Part shown: positions 1 through 6,288 of the stretch, one piece after another | How the letters are laid out: every line of letters begins with the position of its first letter | How positions within the stretch are numbered: position 1 is the first letter of the stretch | Source: Dichotomicrobium sp964466965 | GTDB lineage: Bacteria; Pseudomonadota; Alphaproteobacteria; Rhizobiales; Rhodomicrobiaceae | DNA: 24,791 bases | NCBI GenBank assembly: GCA_964466965.1 | Contig: CAYXPZ010000031.1 | Coordinates: forward strand, 1 to 24,791 | Direction: 5' to 3' | The notes under the pieces: model-generated | What the model saw: only the letters and a program-made list of their open reading frames with translations | Database searches by the model: none | Told to the model about the DNA's origin: nothing | Translations under genes and position numbers: made by a program

Positions 1-880
1 AGACCGTCTCCAGCTTGTCGTAAAACAGCGGCAGCCAGTGCTCGATGCCCGGATAGCGCTGGCCCGCCGAGACAGCTTCATAGAGCGGATCGTCGCCCGT
101 GACCGCGCCGAACAGCTCGACATAGCGCTTGCGGAAGCGCCGCGAGACATGCTCGCCGGATGGCACCTCGCTCATGGGCAGCAGGACGAGCTGCTTACGC
201 GCGCCTTCGGTGCGCTGGGTCGCCGGGTCGAAATTGCGAATCGTCTCGATCGTGTCGCCGAAGAAGTCGAGCCGCGCGGGACGTGAATGGCCGGGCGCGA
301 ACAGGTCGATGATGCCGCCGCGCACCGCGTACTCACCCGGCTCCATGACCGTGCTCGCGCGCACGAAACCTTGGCTGTCGAGCCGCTTGAGGAGCGCATT
401 GCGGTCCGCACGCCCGCCGGCGACAAGCTTCACCGCGCCGCTGCGCATATGCTCGCGCGGAGGGACGCGCTGAAGCGCGGCGTTGACGGTCGTCAGCACG
501 ACGGTCGGGCCGCCCTTGCCCCCGCCCTTCATGCTGGCAAGGCGCACCAGCGTCGTGATCCGCTTGGCGATGATCTCAGGGTCCGGCGAGACACGATCAT
601 ACGGCACGCAGTCCCACGCGGGCAGGCTCAACACGCGCAGATCGGGATCGAAAAACTGAAGCGCGGCGGACAGCGTCGCCATGCGCCGGTCGTCCCGCGC
701 AATGTGCAGCAGCGCAGCGGGCGCATCCTTTGGCTGATGCCCCCTGGCCATATGCGCGAGCGCGAGCGCATCCACCCCGTCCGGTGCGCCACCCACCAGC
801 AGCGCCCCAGCTTCGTTCACCAGACGGCCCCAGCGCTGCGCAACTTGATCGGAATACTTTGTCTTTACGCCTGTCGCCAT
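1..880 (-). CDS. mfd: Transcription-repair coupling factor Mfd, N-terminal part (gene runs off the window)
   Basis: Mfd removes RNA polymerase stalled at DNA lesions and recruits UvrA. Only the first 293 codons are here; the usual protein is about 1100-1200 residues. The visible part is the UvrB-like module. It holds LHIARDDRRMA followed by FFDPDLRVLSLPAWDCVPYD and RVSPDPEIIAKRITTL, then VMEPGEYAVRGGIIDLFAPG and RLDFFGDTIETIRNFDP, all strongly Mfd-like. The helicase and RNA polymerase-binding domains lie outside. The start ATG at 880 is preceded directly by an in-frame TAA, so the protein cannot begin further upstream in this frame. The gene follows sdhE with an 11-base gap and is probably cotranscribed with it. 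The identification is firm; the Shine-Dalgarno sequence is weak. Confidence 0.95.
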   Translation of the reverse strand, partial: MATGVKTKYSDQVAQRWGRLVNEAGALLVGGAPDGVDALALAHMARGHQPKDAPAALLHIARDDRRMATLSAALQFFDPDLRVLSLPAWDCVPYDRVSPDPEIIAKRITTLVRLASMKGGGKGGPTVVLTTVNAALQRVPPREHMRSGAVKLVAGGRADRNALLKRLDSQGFVRASTVMEPGEYAVRGGIIDLFAPGHSRPARLDFFGDTIETIRNFDPATQRTEGARKQLVLLPMSEVPSGEHVSRRFRKRYVELFGAVTGDDPLYEAVSAGQRYPGIEHWLPLFYDKLETV

Positions 881-891
881 TTAACGTTGTG

Positions 892-1152
892 CTAGAAGCG
901 GTGAAACGTTCGGATGCGATGGATCAGGTCTGCGAACATATCCGGCGGCGGCGCCCCCCTGATCCAGCCATCGAGTTCGGGATCAGGCAGCGCCAGCATC
1001 TGCTCGAACAAAAGCATCTCGCCAGCCGTCATTTGATCCAGCGAAGCCTCCGCGAATCGCCCCAGAAGGATATCCATCTCCTTCGTGCCGCGGTGGTTCG
1101 CGCGATACTGTACACGCCTGCGCAAAGCCTGTGGATCGATCTCCCCCGGCAT
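892..1152 (-). CDS. sdhE: SdhE, FAD assembly factor for succinate dehydrogenase
   Basis: An 86-residue protein of the SdhE/YgfY (DUF339) family, a soluble factor that promotes covalent attachment of FAD to the SdhA flavoprotein subunit. The diagnostic motif is HRGTKEMDILLGRFA near residues 20-35, containing the conserved RGxxE. The rest is the usual small helical bundle with an acidic patch (LALPDPELDGWIRG). Length matches the family. The gene is divergent from recG and directly upstream of mfd, an arrangement I recall from Rhizobiales. The start at 1152 gives full family length. The divergent promoters should lie in about 1153-1271, but I see no clear -35/-10 pair there. Confidence 0.92.
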   Translation of the reverse strand: MPGEIDPQALRRRVQYRANHRGTKEMDILLGRFAEASLDQMTAGEMLLFEQMLALPDPELDGWIRGAPPPDMFADLIHRIRTFHRF

Positions 1153-1271
1153 TAACCGACCCTTTCAGGCTGTGGACACGCCCACGCAAGCGCTGGGCAG
1201 GCTGGGACCTGCACACTACCTTCTCTCAGCAGATGCTTACGGTGATGCAACCTGAAGGTGCCAATGTGAAG

Positions 1272-3380
1272 ATGCGCCCCGCTTCGCTCAACCCGCTGTT
1301 CGCCAGTCTGCGCGACCTGAACGGCGTGGGCGAACGGCTGGAGGAGGCGCTGGGCCGGCTGATCGGCGCAGCTGCGGATCAGCCTCCGCGGGTGATCAAC
1401 CTGCTGTGGCATTTTCCATCTGGTGTCATTGACCGGCGCGAACGCCCCGCGATCGCCGATATCGTGTCGGGCAACCTCGTGACTTTGACCGTGGTTGTCA
1501 AGGCGCATCGTGCGCCGCCGCCAAGCGTCGCGCGCGCGCCCTACAAAGTGATTTGCGAGGATGAGACAGGGCGGATCGAGCTGGTGTTCTTTCACGCGGA
1601 CCGGCGCTATTTGCAGCGGGTGCTGCCCGTGGGCGAGCGACGGATCGTGTCGGGACGGGCGCAAGCCTATGGCAAACATATGCAGATCACGCATCCCGAC
1701 CATATCGCGCCGGAGGGCGATCCAGAGGCGATCCCGCTGCTGGAACCGGTTTATCCGCTGGGCCAGGGAATAAGCCAGCGTGCCGTTCGCAACGCCGCGC
1801 GCCAGGCGGTCGCGCGCGTGCCGGACCTGCCGGAGTGGCTAGACCGTGATTTTGTCGCCGCACGGGACTGGCCGGGCTTTCGCCGGGCGTTGGAAATCCT
1901 TCATAGGCCGCATGACGATACCGATTTGGCGGCGGCCGGACCAGCGCGTAAGCGGTTAGCCTGCGACGAACTGCTGTCGAGCCAGCTTGCGCTCGCCCTG
2001 ATGCGGCGGCGCTTTCGCCGGCTCAAGGGGCGCGCGATCTCCGGGACGGGCGAACGCGCACACACGATCCGCAACAGCTTGCCCTTCAAGCTCACGAGTG
2101 CGCAGGAGCGGGCGCTCGCGGAAATTCTCTCCGACATGGCAACGCCGCACCGAATGCTGCGCCTGCTTCAAGGCGATGTTGGAAGCGGGAAGACGCTGGT
2201 CGCACTGCTGGCAATGGCGACTGCGGTTGAAGCCGGCGGGCAAGCCGCGCTGATGGCGCCGACCGAGGTGCTTGCACGCCAGCACTACAAGACCATCGCG
2301 GAGGTGGGCGCGGCGGCGGGCTTGCGCGTGGCGCTTCTGACCGGGCGGGAGAGCGGACCGGGCCGCGAAACCACACTCAAGGCGATTAAGGAGGGCCACG
2401 CTGATATTGTCGTCGGCACACACGCGCTGTTTCAGGCAGACGTGGAATTCCGCGACCTCGCGCTCGCGGTCATCGACGAGCAACACCGCTTCGGCGTCTA
2501 CCAGCGGCTCGCGCTCCAGGCCAAGGGCAATGGCGGCGTCGATATCCTGGTCGCGACCGCCACGCCAATCCCGCGCACGCTGATGATGACGCATTATGGC
2601 GACATGGATGTTTCGATCCTGGATGAGAAGCCGCCGGGCCGCAAGCCGGTGACGACCCGCGCGCTGCCGGTCGAACGGATAAACGACGTCATCGGCGCGG
2701 TGCGCCGCACATTGAAATCGGGCGCGCAGGTATTCTGGGTGTGCCCGCTGGTGGAAAGCTCTGATGTTGCGCCCGCCACCGCCTCGGAGGAGCGCGCAGC
2801 CCACTTGCGCCAGCATTTCGGCGATCGCGTCGGGCTGGTGCACGGGCGGATGAAGGGCGCGGACCGCGACGCGGTGATGACGGCCTTTGCCGGCGGCGAA
2901 CTGGGCGTGCTTGTCTCCACCACCGTGATTGAGGTCGGCGTCGATGTGCCCAACGCCTCCGTCATGGTGATCGAACACGCTGAGCGCTTCGGCCTTGCAC
3001 AACTCCATCAGCTTCGCGGCCGCGTGGGGCGCGGTTCGGCGCAGGCGACCTGCCTGCTACTGTATCAGGGGCCACTGAGCGAAACAGCGGAAGCGCGCCT
3101 CAAGGCGCTTCGCGAGACCGATGACGGCTTCCGGATCGCGGAGGAGGATCTACGCCTGCGCGGCGGCGGCGAAATTCTCGGATCGAGGCAATCGGGCGAT
3201 CCGGGCTTTCGCGCTGCGCGGTTGCCGGAGGATAGCGACGAACTGGAGGCCGCGCGGGATCAGGCGAAGCTCCTGTTAGAGCGCGACCCAGAGCTTGAAG
3301 GTCCGCAGGGCGCGGCGGCGCGGGCCTGCCTGTATCTGTTTGAGCGGGATGCGGCCATCCGGACCGTGAGGGCTGGATAA
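1272..3380 (+). CDS. recG: ATP-dependent DNA helicase RecG
   Basis: RecG drives branch migration and regression of stalled replication forks. I place the start at the ATG at 1272 (MRPASLNPLF), which gives 702 residues, close to the family length of about 690-700, and matches the usual alphaproteobacterial start. The frame stays open back to an ATG at 1131, but that would add 47 residues without family character and overlap sdhE. Domains in order: N-terminal wedge/OB fold, Walker A GDVGSGKT near residues 301-308, DEQH box (VIDEQHRFGV) near 400, ATATPIPRTL, then the C-terminal helicase lobe with TTVIEVGVDVPNASVMVIEH and QLRGRVGRG. All helicase motifs appear intact. The real start is the only uncertainty. 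Confidence 0.95.
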   Translation: MRPASLNPLFASLRDLNGVGERLEEALGRLIGAAADQPPRVINLLWHFPSGVIDRRERPAIADIVSGNLVTLTVVVKAHRAPPPSVARAPYKVICEDETGRIELVFFHADRRYLQRVLPVGERRIVSGRAQAYGKHMQITHPDHIAPEGDPEAIPLLEPVYPLGQGISQRAVRNAARQAVARVPDLPEWLDRDFVAARDWPGFRRALEILHRPHDDTDLAAAGPARKRLACDELLSSQLALALMRRRFRRLKGRAISGTGERAHTIRNSLPFKLTSAQERALAEILSDMATPHRMLRLLQGDVGSGKTLVALLAMATAVEAGGQAALMAPTEVLARQHYKTIAEVGAAAGLRVALLTGRESGPGRETTLKAIKEGHADIVVGTHALFQADVEFRDLALAVIDEQHRFGVYQRLALQAKGNGGVDILVATATPIPRTLMMTHYGDMDVSILDEKPPGRKPVTTRALPVERINDVIGAVRRTLKSGAQVFWVCPLVESSDVAPATASEERAAHLRQHFGDRVGLVHGRMKGADRDAVMTAFAGGELGVLVSTTVIEVGVDVPNASVMVIEHAERFGLAQLHQLRGRVGRGSAQATCLLLYQGPLSETAEARLKALRETDDGFRIAEEDLRLRGGGEILGSRQSGDPGFRAARLPEDSDELEAARDQAKLLLERDPELEGPQGAAARACLYLFERDAAIRTVRAG

Positions 3381-3412
3381 AAAGAGGGGTGAGCCGAGGC
3401 ATCGGCCCACCC
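3381..3412 (-). terminator. Rho-independent terminator for the small-peptide gene pair
   Basis: The inverted repeat GGGTG-A-GCCGA / TCGGC-C-CACCC (3387-3412) has a four-base loop. Read on the minus strand, it is followed by CTCTTTTTATCC, so it is a terminator for the minus-strand peptide genes ending at 3445. On the plus strand no T tract follows, so recG is served poorly, if at all. The A run next to the recG stop is the complement of this T tract. Confidence 0.7.
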
Positions 3413-3444
3413 GCAGAGACAGGGAGGAGTATGTCGAGAGTTGC

Positions 3445-3573
3445 TTAGCTGTTTTCGGCGAACTGCTGCCACCAGCCGATGGTGCCAAACTCGGAGGAAA
3501 GCGGCGCAGCAGAAGCGGCGGAGACAGCGCCCATCAGGGCCAGAGCAGACAGAATGGTGATGAAGGTCTTCAT
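3445..3573 (-). CDS. Very small secreted peptide, copy 1 (42 aa)
   Basis: A 42-codon frame, MKTFITILSALALMGAVSAA followed by SAAPLSSEFGTIGWWQQFAE and NS. The first 22 residues are a plain Sec signal peptide: Lys at position 2, hydrophobic core, small residues ending AASA. A mature peptide of about 20 residues with an aromatic GWWQQF stretch would be left. An AGGAG Shine-Dalgarno lies 7 bases upstream of the ATG at 3573. An ATG two codons earlier (3579) sits only one base from it and is less likely. Spacing and flanking bases (AGGAGAAtGACcATGAAGACC) match copy 2 almost exactly. The gene follows copy 2 by 49 bases and precedes a terminator, so the two probably form one short transcript. I do not recognise the family. 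Confidence 0.75.
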   Translation of the reverse strand: MKTFITILSALALMGAVSAASAAPLSSEFGTIGWWQQFAENS

Positions 3574-3622
3574 GGTCATTCTCCTAGTTTCTCAGGTTTC
3601 GTTTGCAGGTGACTGAGCGTGA

Positions 3623-3748
3623 TTAGCCTTTGACCTGGTCCTCCCAGAACGTGCGGCTACCGAAGTCCTTATCAGCCGGAGCGGCTGAAGCAGCAGAAGC
3701 CGCACCAACAATCGTCAGAGCAGAAAGAACCATCACGATGGTCTTCAT
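3623..3748 (-). CDS. Very small secreted peptide, copy 2 (41 aa), paralogue of the 42-aa peptide
   Basis: A 41-codon frame, MKTIVMVLSALTIVGAASAA followed by SAAPADKDFGSRTFWEDQVK and G. The signal peptide is nearly the same as in the neighbouring copy (MKT, LSAL, GA.SAASAAP). The predicted mature parts, about 19-20 residues, share a pattern of AP, a short polar stretch, (D/E)FG(S/T), then (F/W)W(E/Q). AGGAG sits exactly 7 bases from the ATG. It is the first gene of the pair, behind a roughly 75-base leader with two inverted repeats. Paralogy, consistent ribosome sites and a terminator argue that these are real genes. Function is unknown: a secreted signal, an envelope stress peptide or an antimicrobial are all possible. 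Confidence 0.75.
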   Translation of the reverse strand: MKTIVMVLSALTIVGAASAASAAPADKDFGSRTFWEDQVKG

Positions 3749-3767
3749 AGTCGTTCTCCTAAGTTCG

Positions 3768-3816
3768 CAAGTGTTTTCGTCTCACTTGTGTTTCTGCTGT
3801 TTCGTTTCTTCAGCAG
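3768..3816 (-). promoter_or_regulatory. Structured 5' leader of the small-peptide pair
   Basis: Two perfect inverted repeats stand side by side upstream of copy 2. CAAGTG/CACTTG (3768-3773 and 3783-3788) has a 9-base loop; CTGCTG/CAGCAG (3794-3799 and 3811-3816) has an 11-base loop. Both would lie in the untranslated leader if transcription starts near 3819. They could be RNA stem-loops controlling translation or protein-binding sites; the sequence alone does not decide. Confidence 0.35.
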
Positions 3817-3825
3817 CATGATTCA

Positions 3826-3854
3826 AATATAGACTAACTCGGCTCAGAAAGGAA
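3826..3854 (-). promoter_or_regulatory. Candidate promoter of the small-peptide pair
   Basis: On the minus strand TTCCTT (3854-3849) and TATATT (3831-3826) are separated by 17 bases. The -10 element is good and the -35 element is poor. This would start transcription about 70-75 bases ahead of the copy 2 ATG. It is a visual match only. Confidence 0.3.
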
Positions 3855-4087
3855 TGGGGTTACACCGCCTCGTTACTCTATATGAAAAAGACGTGAAGGG
3901 TCGTGAATACATGAACCGATTGGCGCGCGAAAATGCCTGTTTCAGGCCGATTACGGCGCACGAAAATGCCATTCCTGGTGAGCGCACTGGGCTATAGGAT
4001 GGGGAAAGAAGGCTTCGCAGCGCTAACCTGCCAGACGGGGCGCGCGTTGGCTCTGTCCAAACCGACAGCCCCGGGGCCGGAGCATCC
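3855..4087. other. Noncoding stretch upstream of the cNMP-patatin gene, with a 16-bp direct repeat
   Basis: No convincing gene lies here. Two near-identical 16-base direct repeats, GGCG(C)G/A-CGAAAATGCC type, occur at 3922-3937 and 3955-3970 with 15 of 16 bases matching. Their starts are 33 bases apart, about three helical turns. A short inverted repeat GCCTG-TTT-CAGGC (3935-3947) overlaps the first copy. They lie about 120-165 bases before the ATG at 4088, so an operator for that gene is possible, though unproven. Confidence 0.35.
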
Positions 4088-5962
4088 ATGACGCCGCAGC
4101 CGCCCTTCCTGCTGCTCAAGGCGATCGACGCGTTCAAGGATCTGTCGCAAGACGATCTTCGGGCGTTATATGCGGCGGCGCATGTCCTGTCGCTGGCAAG
4201 CGGGGAAAAACTGGCGGAGGCAGGGTCGCCCGTCGAGGCTTTGTACATTGTTATGTCCGGCCGCTTGATTGCGACGGCGGAGGATGCCTGGCAGCCGGAG
4301 GAGCAGGCCGCGAAAGCCGTGTTCCGCCCTGGTGCGCATATCGACGCCCCCGGCTTTTTCAGTTTCGACAAACACGCGCGCCGTGTCACGGCGGCGCGGC
4401 CTAGCACCGTGCTGCGCCTGTCCCGGGAGGACTTTCGCGAAGCGATGGCTGAGAGGCCCCATCTCTGGGAGAGCCTGATCGCAGGGGTGGCCCGGGGCGG
4501 CGCGGAGATCGTCAGCTCGGCGCCGAAACCAGCCGCGCGGACGATTGCGGTTTGTCCCGGCGCAAGCGGTGAGGTGCCCAAGGACTTTCTTCGTGCGGCC
4601 GCCGAAGCGCTCGAAGGCATGGGCGCATGCCAGATCCTCTCGGCGGCTGGTCTGGGCCAAAATCTGCCCGGCGGTATTGCTCTCGATGATCCTCAGGTGC
4701 TGCACGAACTGGAAGAGAGCGAACGGGTGAACGATGTCGTGCTTTATGTCGCTGACGGGACGCTTACGTCCTGGACACGGCGCTGTATCGACCGGGCCGA
4801 TGAGGTGCTGATCGTTGGCGTCGATGACGGCGACCCCTCAGGCCCACGACTTCCGGCGACCGAGGTTGAGCGATGCGCCCTTGGAATGGCGGGGACGCGC
4901 GCATCGCGCCTCGCGATCGTGACGGGCCGCCTGTCCGGCCGCCTGCAAGGGGGCGCCGAGCGCTGGCTGGCCGCGCGTCCAGTTCAGGCGCATCACTTCG
5001 TGGCCCTGGGCGACAAGGAGTCGTTCCGCCGGCTGGCGCGCTTCATGACGGGGCGCGCGAACGCCGTAACGCTTTCCGGCAGCGGGCTGTGCGGCGCGGC
5101 GCATCTCGGCGTCGTCTCGGCGCTGCAGGATACTGGCATCCCGCTGGACGCGATCGGCGGCACGGGGGCAGGGGCTGCAGTGGGCGCATTGCTGGCGTGT
5201 GGTCTGGGGCCGGAAGATGTCAACAGATTAGCCACGACGATTTTCACCCATCCTGGCGTTCTTTCCGGCGCACGCTGGTACGGTTCATTTTTCGGCGGGC
5301 GCATGGGGCTGTATAGCCACGCGAGCTATGACCGCCTCATTGACCGGCACATCCCGCATGGGACCGCAGCCGATCTGCGGCTGCCATTCTCAGGGTTTGC
5401 CGCCAACATTTCGCGTGCCCGGCTGTGGATGCACGACCGCGACAGCCTTCAGGCGGTTGTCCGTACAGGATGGACACCGCCGGGCGTGTTTGCCCCCTTC
5501 ATCACGCCGGATGGCGACATGTTGGTGGATGGCTCTGGCATGGCGCCGCCACCCACGGAGTCGTTGCGCGCGCTCGGAGTGGGCCGGTGCTTTGCCGTGC
5601 AGCCGTTGCCAGGGCCGCTTGGCCGCGCACCGGCAACCTATCGGGACCTGCGCGCCATTACGACTCTGCTGCGCCGCAAGGGTCGTGCGCGCGATGCCGC
5701 TTTGCCACTCGTTCCGGACATCGCCTTGCGTGCTCAGATGACGCAGTGGTTTGCCGGTGATGATGTTCCGAACGACATGGTGGTCTTCCAACCGCCCATG
5801 CCGCGCAGCATGTCCTTACTGGATTTTACCCGCCACTCAAAAACCATGGCGCTGGCAAACGAATGGGCGCTGCAGGAAATTCACCACCTCCGCGAAGAGG
5901 GGGACCCGGTTTTGACAGCCGATACCGCCCAGCTTGGCCCGCACCGCGAAGAAAATCGGTGA
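4088..5962 (+). CDS. cNMP-binding / NTE-like / patatin-domain protein, predicted catalytically inactive
   Basis: A 624-residue protein with the layout of bacterial neuropathy-target-esterase-like proteins. A cyclic-nucleotide-binding fold covers about residues 10-135 (ALYIVMSGRL). A middle NTE-type domain covers about 150-310 (LHELEESERVNDVVLYVADG, WTRRCIDRADEVLIVG). A patatin domain covers about 325-600. Patatin enzymes need a GxSxG serine, a glycine/arginine-rich oxyanion loop and a DG aspartate. Here the elbow reads GTGAG (358-362), with Gly360 where the serine belongs. The oxyanion loop reads SGSGLCG (330-336), lacking the usual Arg. Asp481 remains (VDGSG). The expected lysophospholipase activity is therefore probably lost. 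The cNMP pocket is also degenerate. GGAG lies 5 bases before the ATG. It may be a regulatory pseudoenzyme. Confidence 0.85.
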   Translation: MTPQPPFLLLKAIDAFKDLSQDDLRALYAAAHVLSLASGEKLAEAGSPVEALYIVMSGRLIATAEDAWQPEEQAAKAVFRPGAHIDAPGFFSFDKHARRVTAARPSTVLRLSREDFREAMAERPHLWESLIAGVARGGAEIVSSAPKPAARTIAVCPGASGEVPKDFLRAAAEALEGMGACQILSAAGLGQNLPGGIALDDPQVLHELEESERVNDVVLYVADGTLTSWTRRCIDRADEVLIVGVDDGDPSGPRLPATEVERCALGMAGTRASRLAIVTGRLSGRLQGGAERWLAARPVQAHHFVALGDKESFRRLARFMTGRANAVTLSGSGLCGAAHLGVVSALQDTGIPLDAIGGTGAGAAVGALLACGLGPEDVNRLATTIFTHPGVLSGARWYGSFFGGRMGLYSHASYDRLIDRHIPHGTAADLRLPFSGFAANISRARLWMHDRDSLQAVVRTGWTPPGVFAPFITPDGDMLVDGSGMAPPPTESLRALGVGRCFAVQPLPGPLGRAPATYRDLRAITTLLRRKGRARDAALPLVPDIALRAQMTQWFAGDDVPNDMVVFQPPMPRSMSLLDFTRHSKTMALANEWALQEIHHLREEGDPVLTADTAQLGPHREENR

Positions 5963-5983
5963 ACCGGCTAAGCCGGTCCACCG
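5950..5983 (-). terminator. Rho-independent terminator for the 41-aa CxxC peptide gene, overlapping the patatin-gene stop codon
   Basis: CGGTG-A-ACCGGC-TAA-GCCGGT-C-CACCG (5957-5983) forms an 11-pair stem with one A/C mismatch and a 3-base loop. On the minus strand it is followed by ATTTTCTT, so it ends the transcript of the gene stopping at 6023. On the plus strand no T tract follows. The hairpin contains the TGA (5960-5962) of the convergent cNMP-patatin gene. Confidence 0.7.
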
Positions 5984-6022
5984 AGAGCAGGGAGAGGAGG
6001 AGAATGTGACGTCCACGTTGCG

Positions 6023-6148
6023 TCAGGCGCATTTCTGGCAAGGCGCGGCCAGCATGTTCTTGGATGGCGGGCCCTTCGGCAGATCGACATGCGTCGCAGC
6101 AGCGCTGGCTAACACAACAACAATGATCAGTGTACCGATAGCCTTCAT
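6023..6148 (-). CDS. Very small secreted peptide with C-terminal CxxC (41 aa)
   Basis: A 41-codon frame, MKAIGTLIIVVVLASAAATH followed by VDLPKGPPSKNMLAAPCQKC and A. The first 18 or so residues look like a Sec signal peptide, leaving a mature peptide of about 23 residues that ends in PCQKCA. The start at 6148 is preferred because AGGAAAG lies just upstream. An ATG at 6205 would put residues of no signal character in front. A strong minus-oriented terminator follows the stop, which supports a real transcript. It resembles the pair at 3445-3748 in size, MK-A/T-I start and secretion, but the mature part is unrelated by eye. The CxxC could bind metal or take part in redox chemistry. Function is unknown. 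Confidence 0.6.
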   Translation of the reverse strand: MKAIGTLIIVVVLASAAATHVDLPKGPPSKNMLAAPCQKCA

Positions 6149-6183
6149 GCTTTCCTGACCCATTTCAGATGCTTGCATGACCT

Positions 6184-6203
6184 GAGTTGTCGCTCCGACA
6201 CTC
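6184..6203 (-). promoter_or_regulatory. Hairpin in the leader of the CxxC peptide gene
   Basis: GAG-T-TGTCG / CGACA-CTC forms an 8-pair stem with one bulged T and a CTC loop, ending about 36 bases upstream of the ATG at 6148. No T tract follows in the minus direction, so it does not look like a pheA terminator. It may be leader structure of the peptide gene. A weak TTCCGG-17-TACGAT pair lies just upstream on the minus strand (6235-6207). Confidence 0.3.
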
Positions 6204-6288
6204 AAGATCGTAAAACATCGCGCCTGCGCCCGGAAGTGGATGTCACCGCCGCGTGAAAAGGAATGAGCAGAGGTGAGCGCGCCGTTCG

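Noticed and set aside
287..895. 202-codon open frame on the plus strand
   Set aside because: It lies antisense to mfd, whose translation matches the family throughout; it is a shadow frame of GC-rich DNA.
1131..1271. 47-codon upstream extension of recG
   Set aside because: The extra residues are not RecG-like, overlap sdhE on the other strand, and the family start matches MRPASLNPLF at 1272.
1956..3008. 350-codon open frame on the minus strand
   Set aside because: It is antisense to conserved RecG helicase motifs and its translation is His/Arg-rich and patternless.
3387..3412. Hairpin read as a recG terminator
   Set aside because: The T tract lies only on the minus-strand side, so it fits the peptide genes and not recG.
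3630..3821. 63-codon plus-strand frame over the peptide region
   Set aside because: It has no ribosome site, and the minus-strand paralogous frames explain the conservation and the AGGAG sites.
3922..3970. Possible CRISPR repeat
   Set aside because: Only two short copies with one spacer of 17 bases and no cas genes; better seen as a possible operator.
3844..4620. 258-codon minus-strand frame
   Set aside because: It is antisense to the cNMP/patatin protein, is rich in Ser, Arg and Ala, and shows no domain pattern.
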